This document shows positions 10,545-19,939 of a stretch of DNA of 58,042 bases, in pieces (within the stretch, counting starts at the first letter, position 1; every line of letters begins with the position of its first letter). The DNA is from Zygophlyctis sp. KS116 (Eukaryota; Chytridiomycota), in the NCBI GenBank assembly GCA_054661495.1, contig BAAFSQ010000037.1, positions 1 through 58,042 on the forward strand. Reading direction: 5' to 3'. The notes under the pieces were generated by a model. It was not told the origin of the DNA, did no database searches, and saw only the letters and a program-made list of their open reading frames with translations. The position numbers were made by a program, and so were the translations under genes.

Positions 10545-11095
10545 ATGACTGAAAAAGAGAATCCAATGCAAGCTCTCAAGTTGGGCAAACTATGTCTAAA
10601 CATTTGTGTTGGTGAATCAGGTGATGCTCTTACAAAAGCATCAAAAGTCTTGGAACAATTGACTGGACAACAACCTGTTTTTTCAAAAGCTAGATATACC
10701 GTTAGAACTTTTGGTATCCGCCGTAATGAAAAAATTGCTGTCCATTGCACTGTTAGAGGGATCAAGGCTGAAGAGATCCTTGAAAGAGGTCTTAAAGTTA
10801 AGGAATATGAATTAAAAAAATCAAACTTTTCTGAAACTGGTAATTTTGGATTTGGAATTACTGAACACATTGATCTTGGTATTAAATATGATCCATCTAT
10901 TGGTATCTATGGTATGGACTTTTTCGTTATTATGGAACGTCCAGGAATGAGAGTGTCTAGAAGAAAAAGAAAAACTGGTCGTGTTGGTGCTCCACATCGT
11001 GTGACTAAAGATGAAACTGTGGACTGGTTTAAAAAGAGAGTAAGTTTTTTTATATTTTTATCCTATAGTTTGATGGAATCGTTTTGAACAAGTAA
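10545..11095 (+). CDS. RPL11: 60S ribosomal protein L11 (uL5)
   Basis: A 173-residue cytosolic large-subunit protein of the central protuberance, contacting 5S rRNA. Nearly invariant segments are present: [23 protein letters not shown] [81 protein letters not shown] 29-nt intron (11040-11068) near the 3' end separates WFKKR from the last exon FDGIVLNK; the terminal DGI.L is the normal uL5 ending. TAA at 11093-11095. The ZNHIT2 gene starts 15 bp later on the same strand. Possible bZIP sites and a hairpin lie upstream. Confidence 0.97.
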
Positions 11096-11110
11096 AATTT
11101 TCATTTTTTT

Positions 11111-12042
11111 ATGAATTGCTTCTTTTGTGAGTCTTGCAATTCTAGTTACAAATGTCCCAAATGTCTATTAAACTATTGTTCTCTAGAATGCTATAGATGT
11201 CCAAAGCATTCGGAATGTTCAGAATCCTTTTACAAGTCTTGCATTGAGAAGGAAATGTCTCAAAAGATAAAGTTTGATCCGACTGCACTGTGTTCGACTG
11301 CACCGCTTGGGTTGGATTTAGACGATGAGAGGGGTGAGAGGGAAGATTTGGATTTGGCGATGCAATTTCAAGATTTGGATTTGGATTCAGCGTCTCAAGA
11401 GGAAATTCTTTCTCGATTGTCAGAAAATCAATTAAAAGAGTTTAATTCTCTACTAGACTCTAAAAAGATTTTAGATCTAGTTCCCATTTGGGAGCCATGT
11501 ACTTATATTTATTAAATTAAAGGGTGGAATTGTAATCAGGTACAAGAAAATGTAAATTGGGAAAATTTATATTCTTCAAATAGTTCAATAGATCTCTCAT
11601 ACAATCTTGCAGAAATATTATTTTATTATGTATTTACTTGTAGATTGTATAATTATGATTTTGACGACTCTGCGTGGCAAGTATTTAGGTTTAATTGGTA
11701 TTTTTTTTTAAATTTTAACTGATAAGTGAAACATTAAAAGGAGAAAAGTTTGCATTTTCAGACCTAGCTAATCTCCTAGACTCTCTTCAAAAGTTTTCAA
11801 TTGAAAAAGTTCAATTTTACTTGAACGACGTCAGGAATTTACTAAATACAAACTTTTTAAAAAGGAGTTTTCAGGATTTGTTAAGGATTGCAAATGTTGC
11901 AAGTGCACCTAGAAAGACTATAAAGAAATTAGAATATTATCAATGGTTAGTAAATAGACAAGATTTAGAATTTCAGACTCAGTTAAAAAAGTTGAAGTTG
12001 GATTTACGTGATTTTACTACTTCAATCATTCAAGAACTCTAA
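11111..12042 (+). CDS. ZNHIT2: HIT-type zinc finger protein, ZNHIT2-like
   Basis: The 292-residue protein opens with a zf-HIT finger: CFFCESC, YKCPKC, YCSLECYRCPKHSEC, followed by SFYK. HIT fingers bind zinc in a cross-braced fold. ZNHIT2-type members act with the R2TP/HSP90 system in assembling U5 snRNP. After an acidic middle the protein carries ILSRLSENQLKEF and VPIWEPWW, the latter restored only by removing a 24-nt intron near 11495-11520. A second intron is 11698-11726 (29 nt). The C-terminal half is helical (LNDVRNLL, QWLVNRQDLEF). The TAA at 12040-12042 overlaps the stop codon of the convergent NDUFA8 gene. The family is clear; ZNHIT2 rather than another HIT protein is likely, from the WEPWW region. 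Confidence 0.8.
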
Positions 12043-12531
12043 GCCTTGAATAAAGGAGATGATTTTTCATGAATTTGTTCATTTGGAGGAGCATCTGGAA
12101 TTACTTTTTTAATTCCCTAATCATTATTATATAGTGCATACCAATTTCTTAAACACACAATCATTAAAGATTTTTTCTTGGTCTCTGCATTTGTAAAGGG
12201 AATGATTATTAACATCTAAACATTGCCAGTGTTCAGTCCATTCAACGTCACAATTATCTTTAAGTTTTTGAGTTCTATGATTAGTATTAAACAATTACAA
12301 ATCTAGCGCACATCTAGTAACTTTTCTTCCTTCAGGTAGACATTCTTTAGAGTCAAAAGTTTTATATCTGCATTTCATGAATTCTCTAGCCCAAGGTTCG
12401 CAAAATGTTGCAAAGAAGAAGGCCATGGATTCTAATGGTGCAGATGTAAGACCAACCTCTTGTATTTTAGGAGAGGATGATTCTCTTTCTACCCATAGGC
12501 CTTCAAGGAAAACTCCTTCTCGTTCTGTCAT
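12039..12531 (-). CDS. NDUFA8: NADH:ubiquinone oxidoreductase (complex I) 19 kDa subunit, NDUFA8
   Basis: NDUFA8 is a supernumerary complex I subunit on the intermembrane-space side, imported by the Mia40 disulfide relay. The spliced 147-residue protein has four CX9C motifs: C-EPWAREFMK-C, C-LPEGRKVTR-C, C-DVEWTEHWQ-C and C-RDQEKIFND-C. This double-CHCH pattern and the EFM.CR...C..EGRKVTRCALD block are specific to this subunit. Introns are 12275-12298 (24 nt) and 12117-12141 (25 nt). Without removing them only the first half is open. There is no N-terminal presequence, as expected for Mia40 substrates. Its TAG (12039-12041) overlaps the stop of ZNHIT2. It shows that this lineage probably has complex I. 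Confidence 0.92.
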
Positions 12532-12714
12532 TGAATTTTTTTAGTTGCGAACCGAAAGCTTTTAGGTCATTCATTAATTCTGGACAACATCTATCTATAC
12601 AAACATCCATCTATACAAACTGCCGCTCATCCGATCAACCGCTCAACCGCTCAGCCGCTGTCTCAAAATTACTCCTCTTATTAGCATGCCGCTTTCCATC
12701 GTTTATTAAAAAAA
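12532..12714. promoter_or_regulatory. Divergent spacer with short direct repeats
   Basis: The 183 bp between NDUFA8 (minus) and the small ORF (plus) contain two copies of CATCTATACAAAC-like sequence near 12590-12620 and four CCGCT[CG] units between about 12622 and 12659. These may be promoter elements. No other coding signal is seen. Confidence 0.35.
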
Positions 12715-13044
12715 ATGAATATGCATCTTATTCCCACTGCTACAAATGGTCATGCATCTATAATCACTCCAGTTACAATCACTACAATACAAGAATACAC
12801 CCATAAAGACTACAATGATATCCATTACAATGATATTTATGATCAATTACAAATGAAGCATTTGAAAACAGACTCGGAATTTGTTACAAAACCATTTCTT
12901 GATTCAATGCAGGCTACTCTGACCGTTAACCATCAACAAGTAAGTCATCAATTTTCCCAGGAAAACTTTGATTTTTCCCATTTAGTAGAAACATCGAGTA
13001 TTTTTTCCATGATTACAGCAGTAATTATGATTGCAATATCGTGA
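12715..13044 (+). CDS. Small uncharacterised protein with hydrophobic C-terminal tail
   Basis: A 109-residue ORF starting at ATG 12715. The body is polar, Thr/Asn/Tyr/His-rich (HKDYNDIHYNDIYDQLQ), and the last 16 residues (SIFSMITAVIMIAIS) are hydrophobic. This suggests a tail-anchored membrane protein, with no lysine or arginine after the tail. I recognise no family. It sits between NDUFA8 and the AN1-finger gene with a normal 60-bp spacer, and the ORF is long for such AT-rich DNA, so I think it is a real gene. Location and function are unknown. Confidence 0.5.
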   Translation: MNMHLIPTATNGHASIITPVTITTIQEYTHKDYNDIHYNDIYDQLQMKHLKTDSEFVTKPFLDSMQATLTVNHQQVSHQFSQENFDFSHLVETSSIFSMITAVIMIAIS

Positions 13045-13104
13045 AATAGAATTTGATCTAATTTGAAACATTTAGTCTATTTTTAGACTCCGCCGCTATA
13101 AATA

Positions 13105-13395
13105 ATGGCATCATCTGACAATGACTCAATATTAAAAAAAATCATGGAGACTCCTCAAAAGAAATCTAGCAAATGTAAAGTCCAGGGCTGCAATGATCGG
13201 CCAGTAAAGATAATCGGTGACTGTAGATACTGGTATTTAACTGTTAAACTAAATATTAGCAATGAGAAATATTGTGGAAAGCATCGGCTACCCGAAGCTC
13301 ATGCATGTGCTAATATGAGTACATGTAGAGAAGAATCTGCAAGCAGACTAGCATCTAAAATCTTGGGAGAAAAGTGTGTAGGACAGAAAGTGTGA
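13105..13395 (+). CDS. AN1-type zinc finger protein
   Basis: After removal of a 27-nt intron (about 13230-13256) the 87-residue protein reads as one AN1 finger: CKVQGCNDRPVKIIGDC-RYCNEKYCGKH-RLPEAHAC..M..C. These are the cysteines and histidines of the zinc-binding AN1 fold. The intron splits the CxxC pair; without splicing the fourth cysteine is lost. AN1 proteins of this size and with the RLPEAH.C ending occur in fungi and act in ubiquitin/proteasome-linked stress responses (for example Tmc1/Cuz1-like adaptors). The exact orthologue is not assigned. The M16 protease gene starts 30 bp downstream. Confidence 0.85.
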   Translation: MASSDNDSILKKIMETPQKKSSKCKVQGCNDRPVKIIGDCRYWYLTVKLNISNEKYCGKHRLPEAHACANMSTCREESASRLASKILGEKCVGQKV

Positions 13396-13425
13396 TACAA
13401 TACATTTAACTTGAATTTTTACTTT

Positions 13426-16400
13426 ATGATCAAGTTTTATTTAGAGTCGACCAAAGATGTCATGATCGCTAGCGGTCTATCCCAGATATTGGTGTATCGG
13501 TTAGCGGAACATGATATGAGAATAATCTTTGTCAAGATTGCAGGGCCATTAGTCTCGGCTAGTATCATTGTTCCGACTCTCGCACAAGATCATAAAGGAT
13601 TACCTCATACATTGGAGCATTTGGTTTTTTGTGGATCTAAATCTTATCCATTCAGAGGATACTTGGATAATTTGGCTAGTCGTTGTTTATCTACTGGAAC
13701 TAATGCATATACCAGGTAATTCTAGGGTTATAACTAATGCCAAGTGAAGATCATACATGCTATGAAATTCAGACAGCTGGGGCACAAGGAATGGTTAATA
13801 TATTTCCTGTGTTTTTGGATCATATACTTAATCCCACTCTGCGAGATCGTCAGTTTATGACTGAAGTATATCATGTTGATGGTCAGGGGAAGGATCAAGG
13901 TGTTGTTTACTGTGAGATGGCCAGTAGAGAAAATACAGAGGCGGATTTATTAGATTTGGAACTCAGAAGACTCATATATAATAAAGAATCTACATATAGC
14001 TTTGAATGTGGTGGTTTAACAAAAGATATTGCAAAATTGAATAATTCAGAAGTCATAAATTACCATCAAACGTATTATAATATGGATAACTTGGCTGCAG
14101 TTATTTGCGGAATGATAGAACCAGAGGAACTATTTGAATCAATATATAATTATGCTGGGCTTTTGGAAAATGTTCAAGCCAATGAAAAAATTCATTCAGT
14201 ACGGTTATCTCCATTTCAGAATAGTAAAACATTGCATACTACATCATCTACTGTGAAATTTCCTTCTTCTGAAAGTCAGGTTGGATCTATTGCATACGGT
14301 AATTTCTTAATGGTCTAAAACTAAAGGATGGAGAGGTCCCAAATCTGAAGATTTTGATTCACTTGTAGCATTGACAGTTCTTTTTCGTTTTCTTCAGGAA
14401 ACACCATCATCACTGCTTAATCAATTATTTGTAGAAAAAAAAATCCCTTTGGCATCATATGTTGATTTGGATGTAAAATCTTATATTGAAACAGCTATTG
14501 TTCTTATATTTGGAGGCGTGCCCTACAACAAGTCAGATCAATCAAATGATATAGAATCTGATCAAAGTGACGAACAATCAGAAGGAGAGTCTGATTTCAT
14601 GACAGATGAGGAGACTGAAGATGGAATGAGCGAAGATGATTTAGAAGCTAGAGAAGACCTTTTTGACGATACTGTATATGAAAAACTGGTGCGTGATGCA
14701 CTGAATATGATTTTGGAAGATGGAGTTATTACTCAGGATAAAATGATGGATGCAATCGATCGGCATCGTAGAAAAATCATGGAGGGGTTAGAAGAAGATC
14801 CACACGAAGTCTTATGCGGCCAAATAGTACCAGATGTAATTCGATATTTCTTGGGAACAACATCATCTGACACTCGCTCAAAGAATGGGTTACCGCAAAT
14901 TGGCACTAGATCTGAAGTTTTCCGCATTCTTGAAGAGTTAGAAAAGAAAGACCCGGCATTTTGGAGAGAATTGGCCAAAAAATGGATTATTGATTCGATA
15001 ATGGTGGAAGTCAAAATGGTTCCAGATTTACAGCTGGCTAAAGAGCTATCTGAAAAAGAAAGCAAGAAGCAAGAAGATAGAGTTCAAAATATGGGGAAAG
15101 ATGGACTGCTTAAACTAGATCAAGAAGTCAAATTAGCTATTGAAGAAAATAAGATCAATATTCCTGAAAATATCATCTCAGATATGCCATCTATACCAGA
15201 TGTTTCAAATGTGGATCGTATTAATTTTTCCATAGACAAGCTCATAACTGACGAGCCTCCATTTCATGCTATTCAGTTGGTTAGAACAGAGACTCTTTTC
15301 ACACATTTTAGACTTGCATTTAACATCCAATCAATTCCTAATAACCTTAGGCCTTATTTAGTGTTGTTTCAAGAGCTGCTTTTTGATTCCGACATAGAGT
15401 ATATGGACGGGAAAAATTCAGTTTTTTTGGACTATAAGCAAGTATCTGATGAAGCTGCTCGCCTACTCATATCTCATGAAGCTGCTGTAGGATTTGGAAA
15501 TGATGTCTGGAACAGCAGCTGGCTGAGTGAAGTTTTTATGCTTTATGCAAATACGGAAGTAAATAATTGGAAAAAAGCTTTTGAGGTATTTTAATTTATC
15601 ATAATGACAAGTTTATCTGCAAAGTCTTTTTATTTACTAAATTTGATAAGCATCGAATTGTCACAGTTGCATCAAATCTTCTTAAAGAGATTGCTGAAAT
15701 CAAGCGTGATGGCGGCTCCATGCTGATTGCTCTTTCGACCAGAGTATGCTTTAGTAATCGACTACCTACGGGCTGCAACGACTTGGAAATAAGTATTTTC
15801 AGACAGGAAGCTTTCTTGAAGAATCTGTTGGCCACCTGTAATTCTTCTCCGAATGAAGTTATCCAACAGTTTGAAAATTTAAGATTTAGCATATTACATG
15901 GCGAAGGACCTGGATTTGCTCAATTTACTGTGCCCATCAATTTTCCTGAAAAAGATTCTATGAAAGTGATCAATTCTTATCTAGGCATCTGGAAAAACGT
16001 TTTGCAAGGATTCTCAAAGTCTGTGCCAGCACCAAAGATTGAAAATGTACCGTTTCCTTTTCCAAGAAGGACATTTCAGAAAACAGATGTTCATAGCAGT
16101 TTTTCTTCAACAGTTTTGGTTCCTATTTCAGGACTTGGCGCATCATTCCTATTTCAAATTGTTCCATGTGATGTAATAAACAGCCCAGACTACTTGCCCT
16201 TATCTTTATTAGTTGAAGTACTATCGCGATGTGAAGGAGCTTTATATTCTTCTATAAGAGGCCAAGGATATGCTTATGGAGCTCATTTATCAATTGTACT
16301 ATGGACAGGTCAGCTCTGCTTCGAGTTGATGGATGCATCGGATCCAGTTAAAGGCCTAATGTCATTTTATTCTATTTTGAATACTCTAAAGCATGATTTC

Positions 16401-16754
16401 TCTAGCATTTGTTCGCAGTATGAACTTGAAACAGCGAGAGCTTCTCTTGCTTATCGATTTGTTTCGGAAAGAGCGACTGGTGGGGGGATCATTTCTCAAT
16501 CATTAAGATGTGCTTTACGTGGAACTGATTTTCTTGAAATTGATTCGAATCTAATTAATCTACAAAAAGTTGCAATGTGTGATTTGGAAAGAGTCTTTTC
16601 CATTTACCTCACACGGTTTTTAGACCCCAAAGAGCGCTTCACTTTACTCACGACTTCGGATGGAGAAAAGGGTGAGAAGATACACAAGTCATTTATTGAA
16701 AATGGATTTCCAATCTGTTCAGCATCACTGAAAGATTTTGAAATAACCAATTAG
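13426..16754 (+). CDS. M16-family (pitrilysin/presequence-protease-like) metallopeptidase
   Basis: A large inverzincin of about 1080 residues. The inverted zinc motif HTLEH is at residues 61-65, followed by LVFCGSKSYPFRGYLDNLA, STGTNAYT, EDHTCYE, FPVFLDHILNPTL and GVVYCEMASRE; the distal glutamate of the active site lies in this last region. The C-terminal half has the inactive M16 repeat (YSSIRGQGYAYGA). It resembles the fungal cytosolic Sdd3/Mug138-type M16C proteins more than mitochondrial Cym1, and no presequence is evident. Introns of about 29, 28 and 26 nt were removed near 13715, 14300 and 15585. A very acidic stretch (residues about 360-410) is inserted between domains. ATG 13426 is chosen as the first ATG in frame. 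The TAG at 16752-16754 abuts the stop of the opposite gene with no spacer. Confidence 0.88.
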
Positions 16755-17224
16755 TCATTTTAGATCATTAATAAACTCTAGCATCTTCAAATCTTGCACA
16801 ATTCTTGAATCTGATTTTGGTAAATTGCCACTTATATTTTGAATTGATTGCTCTGCATGCCGCGCATCAGTTATTAATTTGTAGATGTGAGAATTGAGAT
16901 TGCAGAAATTATGTAAACTTTCCTGATACTCTTAAAATTAAAACGATATTGTGTACCGGTACTTGCAGGAGTAGACATGCACGGAACACTTTTAAATTTC
17001 TCCATTAGAAGAGAAGTAGAAGTTTCCACTGAGTCAGCCAATTGTACATACAGTAATGCTTCCTTATTTGAAATCTTAAGATCGTGTTGGGCGTCCGATT
17101 TCTTTTGCGCCATTGCTAATGACCTGTTTTTGAGTTCATCCAAAGTAAATTGTATATCAGCAGCCGTCTTCTTGCGAGAAAACAGATACGGCATATCTAC
17201 AACCTGCTCTAATGTTAAATCCAT
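16755..17224 (-). CDS. Small helical coiled-coil protein, unknown
   Basis: Two exons joined across a 26-nt intron (about 16934-16959) give 147 residues. The protein is helix-rich throughout: DIQFTLDELKNRSLAMAQKK, ALLYVQLADSVETSTSLLMEK, then CNLNSHIYKLITDARHAEQS and a final LEFINDLK. There is no membrane segment or signal. Such small helical proteins are often subunits of vesicle, kinetochore or lysosome-positioning complexes, but I cannot match it to one. The intron is supported because the second exon stays open to a TGA (16755-16757) exactly next to the M16 stop codon. Confidence 0.6.
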
Positions 17225-17432
17225 GCTGTAATATTAAAATCTTTCACGAGTCTGCGGAAAGCAACGGATCAAAATCAAAAGTCTTATTTATCACAATCTT
17301 TATTTTTATTAATAAATCTAAAGGTTGACGATTGTACTAGCCCATCCGAGGTAAATATTGTGCAAAAAAGACTTTAATAGCTTTAAAATTCGGTATATAT
17401 AAAATTGCAATTTTTCTAATTTCGAAGATTTC

Positions 17433-17507
17433 GGTTTCATAGTGTAGTTGGTTTATCACGTGACCTTCACATGGTCGAGGTCCTGGGTTCGAACCCCAGT
17501 GAAACCA
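17433..17507 (+). tRNA. tRNA-Val (anticodon CAC)
   Basis: The 75-nt sequence folds as a full cloverleaf: acceptor GGTTTCA/TGAAACC, D-stem GTG/CAC with a GG-containing loop, anticodon stem TGACC/GGTCG around loop TTCACAT (anticodon CAC at 17468-17470), a five-base variable loop, T-stem CTGGG/CCCAG around TTCGAAC, and discriminator A. Internal A box (TAGTGTAGTTGG) and B box (GGTTCGAACCC) match Pol III promoters. A TTTT run begins at 17508 as terminator. There is no intron. Confidence 0.95.
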
Positions 17508-17532
17508 TTTTATTGTTTTTACGCAACGGGAT

Positions 17533-17788
17533 TATGATGGAAGTTCGTTTCTCTGGTGCTGGTCAAGATAACTTTCACCTCTGTATTGTTTGGAATATAA
17601 TTTTCTCCATTATCATACTGATTGCCATGAAATTATATTCTACAGACCAATTTAGAATACATCTAAAAAGGTCAGTGAACGGCGGTGAAGTGAGAACGTC
17701 GTGGATCACGTGCACCTTTCCCAATGAAACTTGGCATTCACTTGCCGAAGATGACTTGAAATCTGAAAACCACCCGCTCAAGGATTAG
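17533..17788 (+). CDS. Doubtful small ORF downstream of the tRNA
   Basis: An ORF of 84 codons from ATG 17533 has one hydrophobic segment (IVWNIIFSIIILIAMKLY) followed by a polar tail. The frame extends upstream into the tRNA, which is clearly fortuitous, and the opposite strand is open over nearly the same bases. I see no homology and no typical promoter or spacing. It may be chance or a remnant. Confidence 0.15.
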
Positions 17789-17870
17789 AAAGACGGAAGA
17801 AATGTCGAAACTGTTACATTACTCATACTACGTGATGGCATGGGCGAACAATCTATTATTAGACTATTAC

Positions 17871-17878
17871 TATAAATA
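17871..17878 (+). promoter_or_regulatory. TATA-box-like element of the Cys-rich secreted protein gene
   Basis: TATAAATA lies about 53-60 bp before the ATG at 17931. Few genes in this window have so clear a TATA box. It suits a regulated or strongly expressed secreted-protein gene. Confidence 0.5.
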
Positions 17879-17930
17879 GTAAAGTTCTATTAATAATCTC
17901 TACCTTTTTTTTCAAAAAACAATCTAAGAA

Positions 17931-18377
17931 ATGAAATTCAAACTTAGTTTAATGATGATCTCTCTCTTACACCTATCTAGAGCTCAAACCGAAGAGGGTC
18001 AAACCTGTGGTGGCTCGATCTCAGACTGCAGAGTTGGTCTTTCTTGTGTGTTTACCCCTTCTAGTGGGTTCGGTGTCTGTGTTAAACATGGAAATGAAGG
18101 GGGAAAATGTGGTGGTTTGTTCCCAAACTGCAGAGATGGTCTTTCTTGTGTGTCCCCCCCTTCTGGCGGGGAAGGTGTCTGTGTTAATCAGACTACTGCA
18201 GTTACACGCACAGTTAACCCAACAGTAACAACTTCCCAAGTTTCGACAGTAACAGCTTCCCAAGTTTCAACAGTAACAACTTCCAAAATTTCTGCTACAG
18301 AGGCTCTAGTGAAGAACGATGCTAGTTCTTTATCTGCTCTAACCTTTGCCGGATTTATTGCATTGCTGGTTTACTAG
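17931..18377 (+). CDS. Secreted, cysteine-rich, GPI-anchored-type cell-surface protein
   Basis: The 148-residue protein has an N-terminal signal peptide (MKFKLSLMMISLLHLSRAQ), then two 34-residue cysteine modules with identical spacing C-x6-C-x5-C-x10-C (each containing CR.GLSCV and G.GVCV), then a Ser/Thr-rich stalk with repeats of TVT[TA]SQVS, then a small-residue region and a hydrophobic C-terminus (LSALTFAGFIALLVY). This is the layout of a GPI-anchored, O-glycosylated surface protein. The two modules are 102 nt apart and share long identical DNA, so one is a recent internal duplicate. There is no intron. The module is not one I can name; it recalls small disulfide-rich toxin-, colipase- or dickkopf-like folds, but that is only a resemblance. 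Confidence 0.75.
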   Translation: MKFKLSLMMISLLHLSRAQTEEGQTCGGSISDCRVGLSCVFTPSSGFGVCVKHGNEGGKCGGLFPNCRDGLSCVSPPSGGEGVCVNQTTAVTRTVNPTVTTSQVSTVTASQVSTVTTSKISATEALVKNDASSLSALTFAGFIALLVY

Positions 18378-18429
18378 ATCAAGTTGGAATTTCAATCGTT
18401 TCAAAATAAATGCGGCGAAACAGATTGGG

Positions 18430-18860
18430 CTTTGTTTATGAGAAGAATCCTTGAGTATAATAACCGTCTTTCGTTTCCAATACGACTGTACTTGATGCAG
18501 GGCATAAGAGTGATGTGATTCGTCTGGAATAATTGATCAGATTTGGTAGGATTTATCTTGATCTCGATACATATGTTTTCAAAGATATTGATTGTCAAAG
18601 CGCCTGAAAAGGATTATGGTCTTAATAATGCAATCATGATGAGTAAACGAAAAAAGCGTCCGGACAATATTTACTGATTCAGTGTTGAATTTCCTAATAA
18701 TTTGTCAACTTTATTATACAAGAGTATTTTCGGCAGAGAAACATATTCGGACGATCTTGTAGATGTACTTAAAATTTGAGTCGCGATCACCCGGGATTGG
18801 ATACATTATATGAGTAGTAGGATATTAAAAATGCACAATGCACAAGGTTTATTAAATACA
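18430..18860 (+). pseudogene. Decayed glycosyltransferase with DXD motif (Och1/Gly_transf_sug type)
   Basis: In the plus strand around 18500-18600 the translation reads GHKSDVIRLE, then a stop, then LIRFGRIYLDLDTYVFKDID. This matches the core of DXD sugar-transferase domains (HKSD..R...L...GGIYLDLD...K..D). After a frameshift near 18612 the next frame gives DYGLNNAIMMSK, also expected in the family, then another stop. A later piece (RDWIHYMSSRI...) is in yet another state. In-frame stops plus frame changes over conserved motifs mean the gene is broken. An unusual intron cannot explain it, because the first stop lies inside the conserved motif. It directly follows the secreted protein gene. 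Confidence 0.65.
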
Positions 18861-18867
18861 CAAAGGA

Positions 18868-19939
18868 TTAATTTACGGAATCAGTCACATGCTCAATGAA
18901 TGGGATCTGTACTAGAAATTTAGAAAACAATAAAATACCAGATCCAGCAAAATCTGTCCAACAAGATTCATTTTGAGTTAATTTACAAGTTGAAGATATA
19001 CAAAGAGATTTCCTAGTATTTGATTTAGATTTCTTTAATTTTTCATGCATTATTATAAGTGTGAATTTCTTTGTCTTGGGATCCACAAAAGATTTTGTTA
19101 TATAATCATCATTTTGGAAATTGTTTTCTGGAATAGAGACATTCTCCATCATTATCGGCAATAAAACTTCAACTTTGCAGAATTCCAAATTATAATTGTA
19201 ATTTGCCCACGATATTAACTTAGAAAGCAAAATCTGAAATACTCCAGAATCAATTTCAGTCTTCCAAACTATACAAATCCTCTTCCAAAGTTTCATATCC
19301 AAGATCCTGACAAGAATAATCGGATTCATACAGTCACTTGAGCTACAAATAGATAAATCACTTAATGAATCAGTTAAACCTTGAAATAATTCATCCCATT
19401 CAATTCCATCTTGATTATTCAAAAACAATATTTCTAGATCAAGATGATCTATTTTCCATTGACGATATTTCTTTAAAATATGAACTAAATCCGCATTCCA
19501 TGTAAATCCAATCAACTTTAAACTATTAATTTCTTGCATCTTATTCAACAAGATTTCTAACCAACCATATGAGATTTGCAAATCAAAGGGCAAAAACGTA
19601 TTTGTAATTTCTATAGAAATACTCTTTACGAATCCCCATACAGAGAGTTTTGGAATTTCTTTTGCAGCAATCGGCGCTAAAATCACATTTAGCAAAGATT
19701 TAATTTTAGAGTTTATAGGATAATCACTCTCAGAGTCCAAGAATTCGTAATCATAAGCCTTGATTGTTATGTCTCGCAGTAATCGTTTCGACACTAAAAC
19801 CCATCTCAACTTATCAACATCCTTGAGCTTTAACAATGATCCTGCATCACTTGTATACACTATATACTTAATCTTTATAAATACAGTAATTAATAATATA
19901 TTCCCATAGTTCTGGAGGTAAGTTGCGATTAAGATTCAT
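18868..19939 (-). CDS. F-box protein with leucine-rich C-terminal part
   Basis: Removal of a 25-nt intron (about 19858-19882) joins a short first exon, MNLNRNLPPELWEYIINY, to a 330-codon exon. The N-terminus is then an F-box: LPPELWEYIINYLY...LLKLKDVDKLRWVLVSKRLLRDI. The rest (348 residues in all) has irregular leucine-rich segments (INSLKLIGFTW, IDHLDLEILFL, LSDLSIC). F-box proteins bind Skp1 and bring substrates to SCF ubiquitin ligases, so this is probably a substrate receptor. The target is unknown. ATG 19939 abuts a cluster of inverted repeats upstream. Confidence 0.7.

Noticed and set aside
17471-17532. Open frame starting inside the tRNA-Val and reading MVEVLGSNPSET
   Set aside because: This is the usual false peptide produced by translating the T-arm of a tRNA gene.
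18514-18540. Reading the first stop of the glycosyltransferase remnant as part of a 26-nt GT-AG intron
   Set aside because: The segment itself encodes the conserved RLE..IRFG part of the domain; removing it would destroy the motif.
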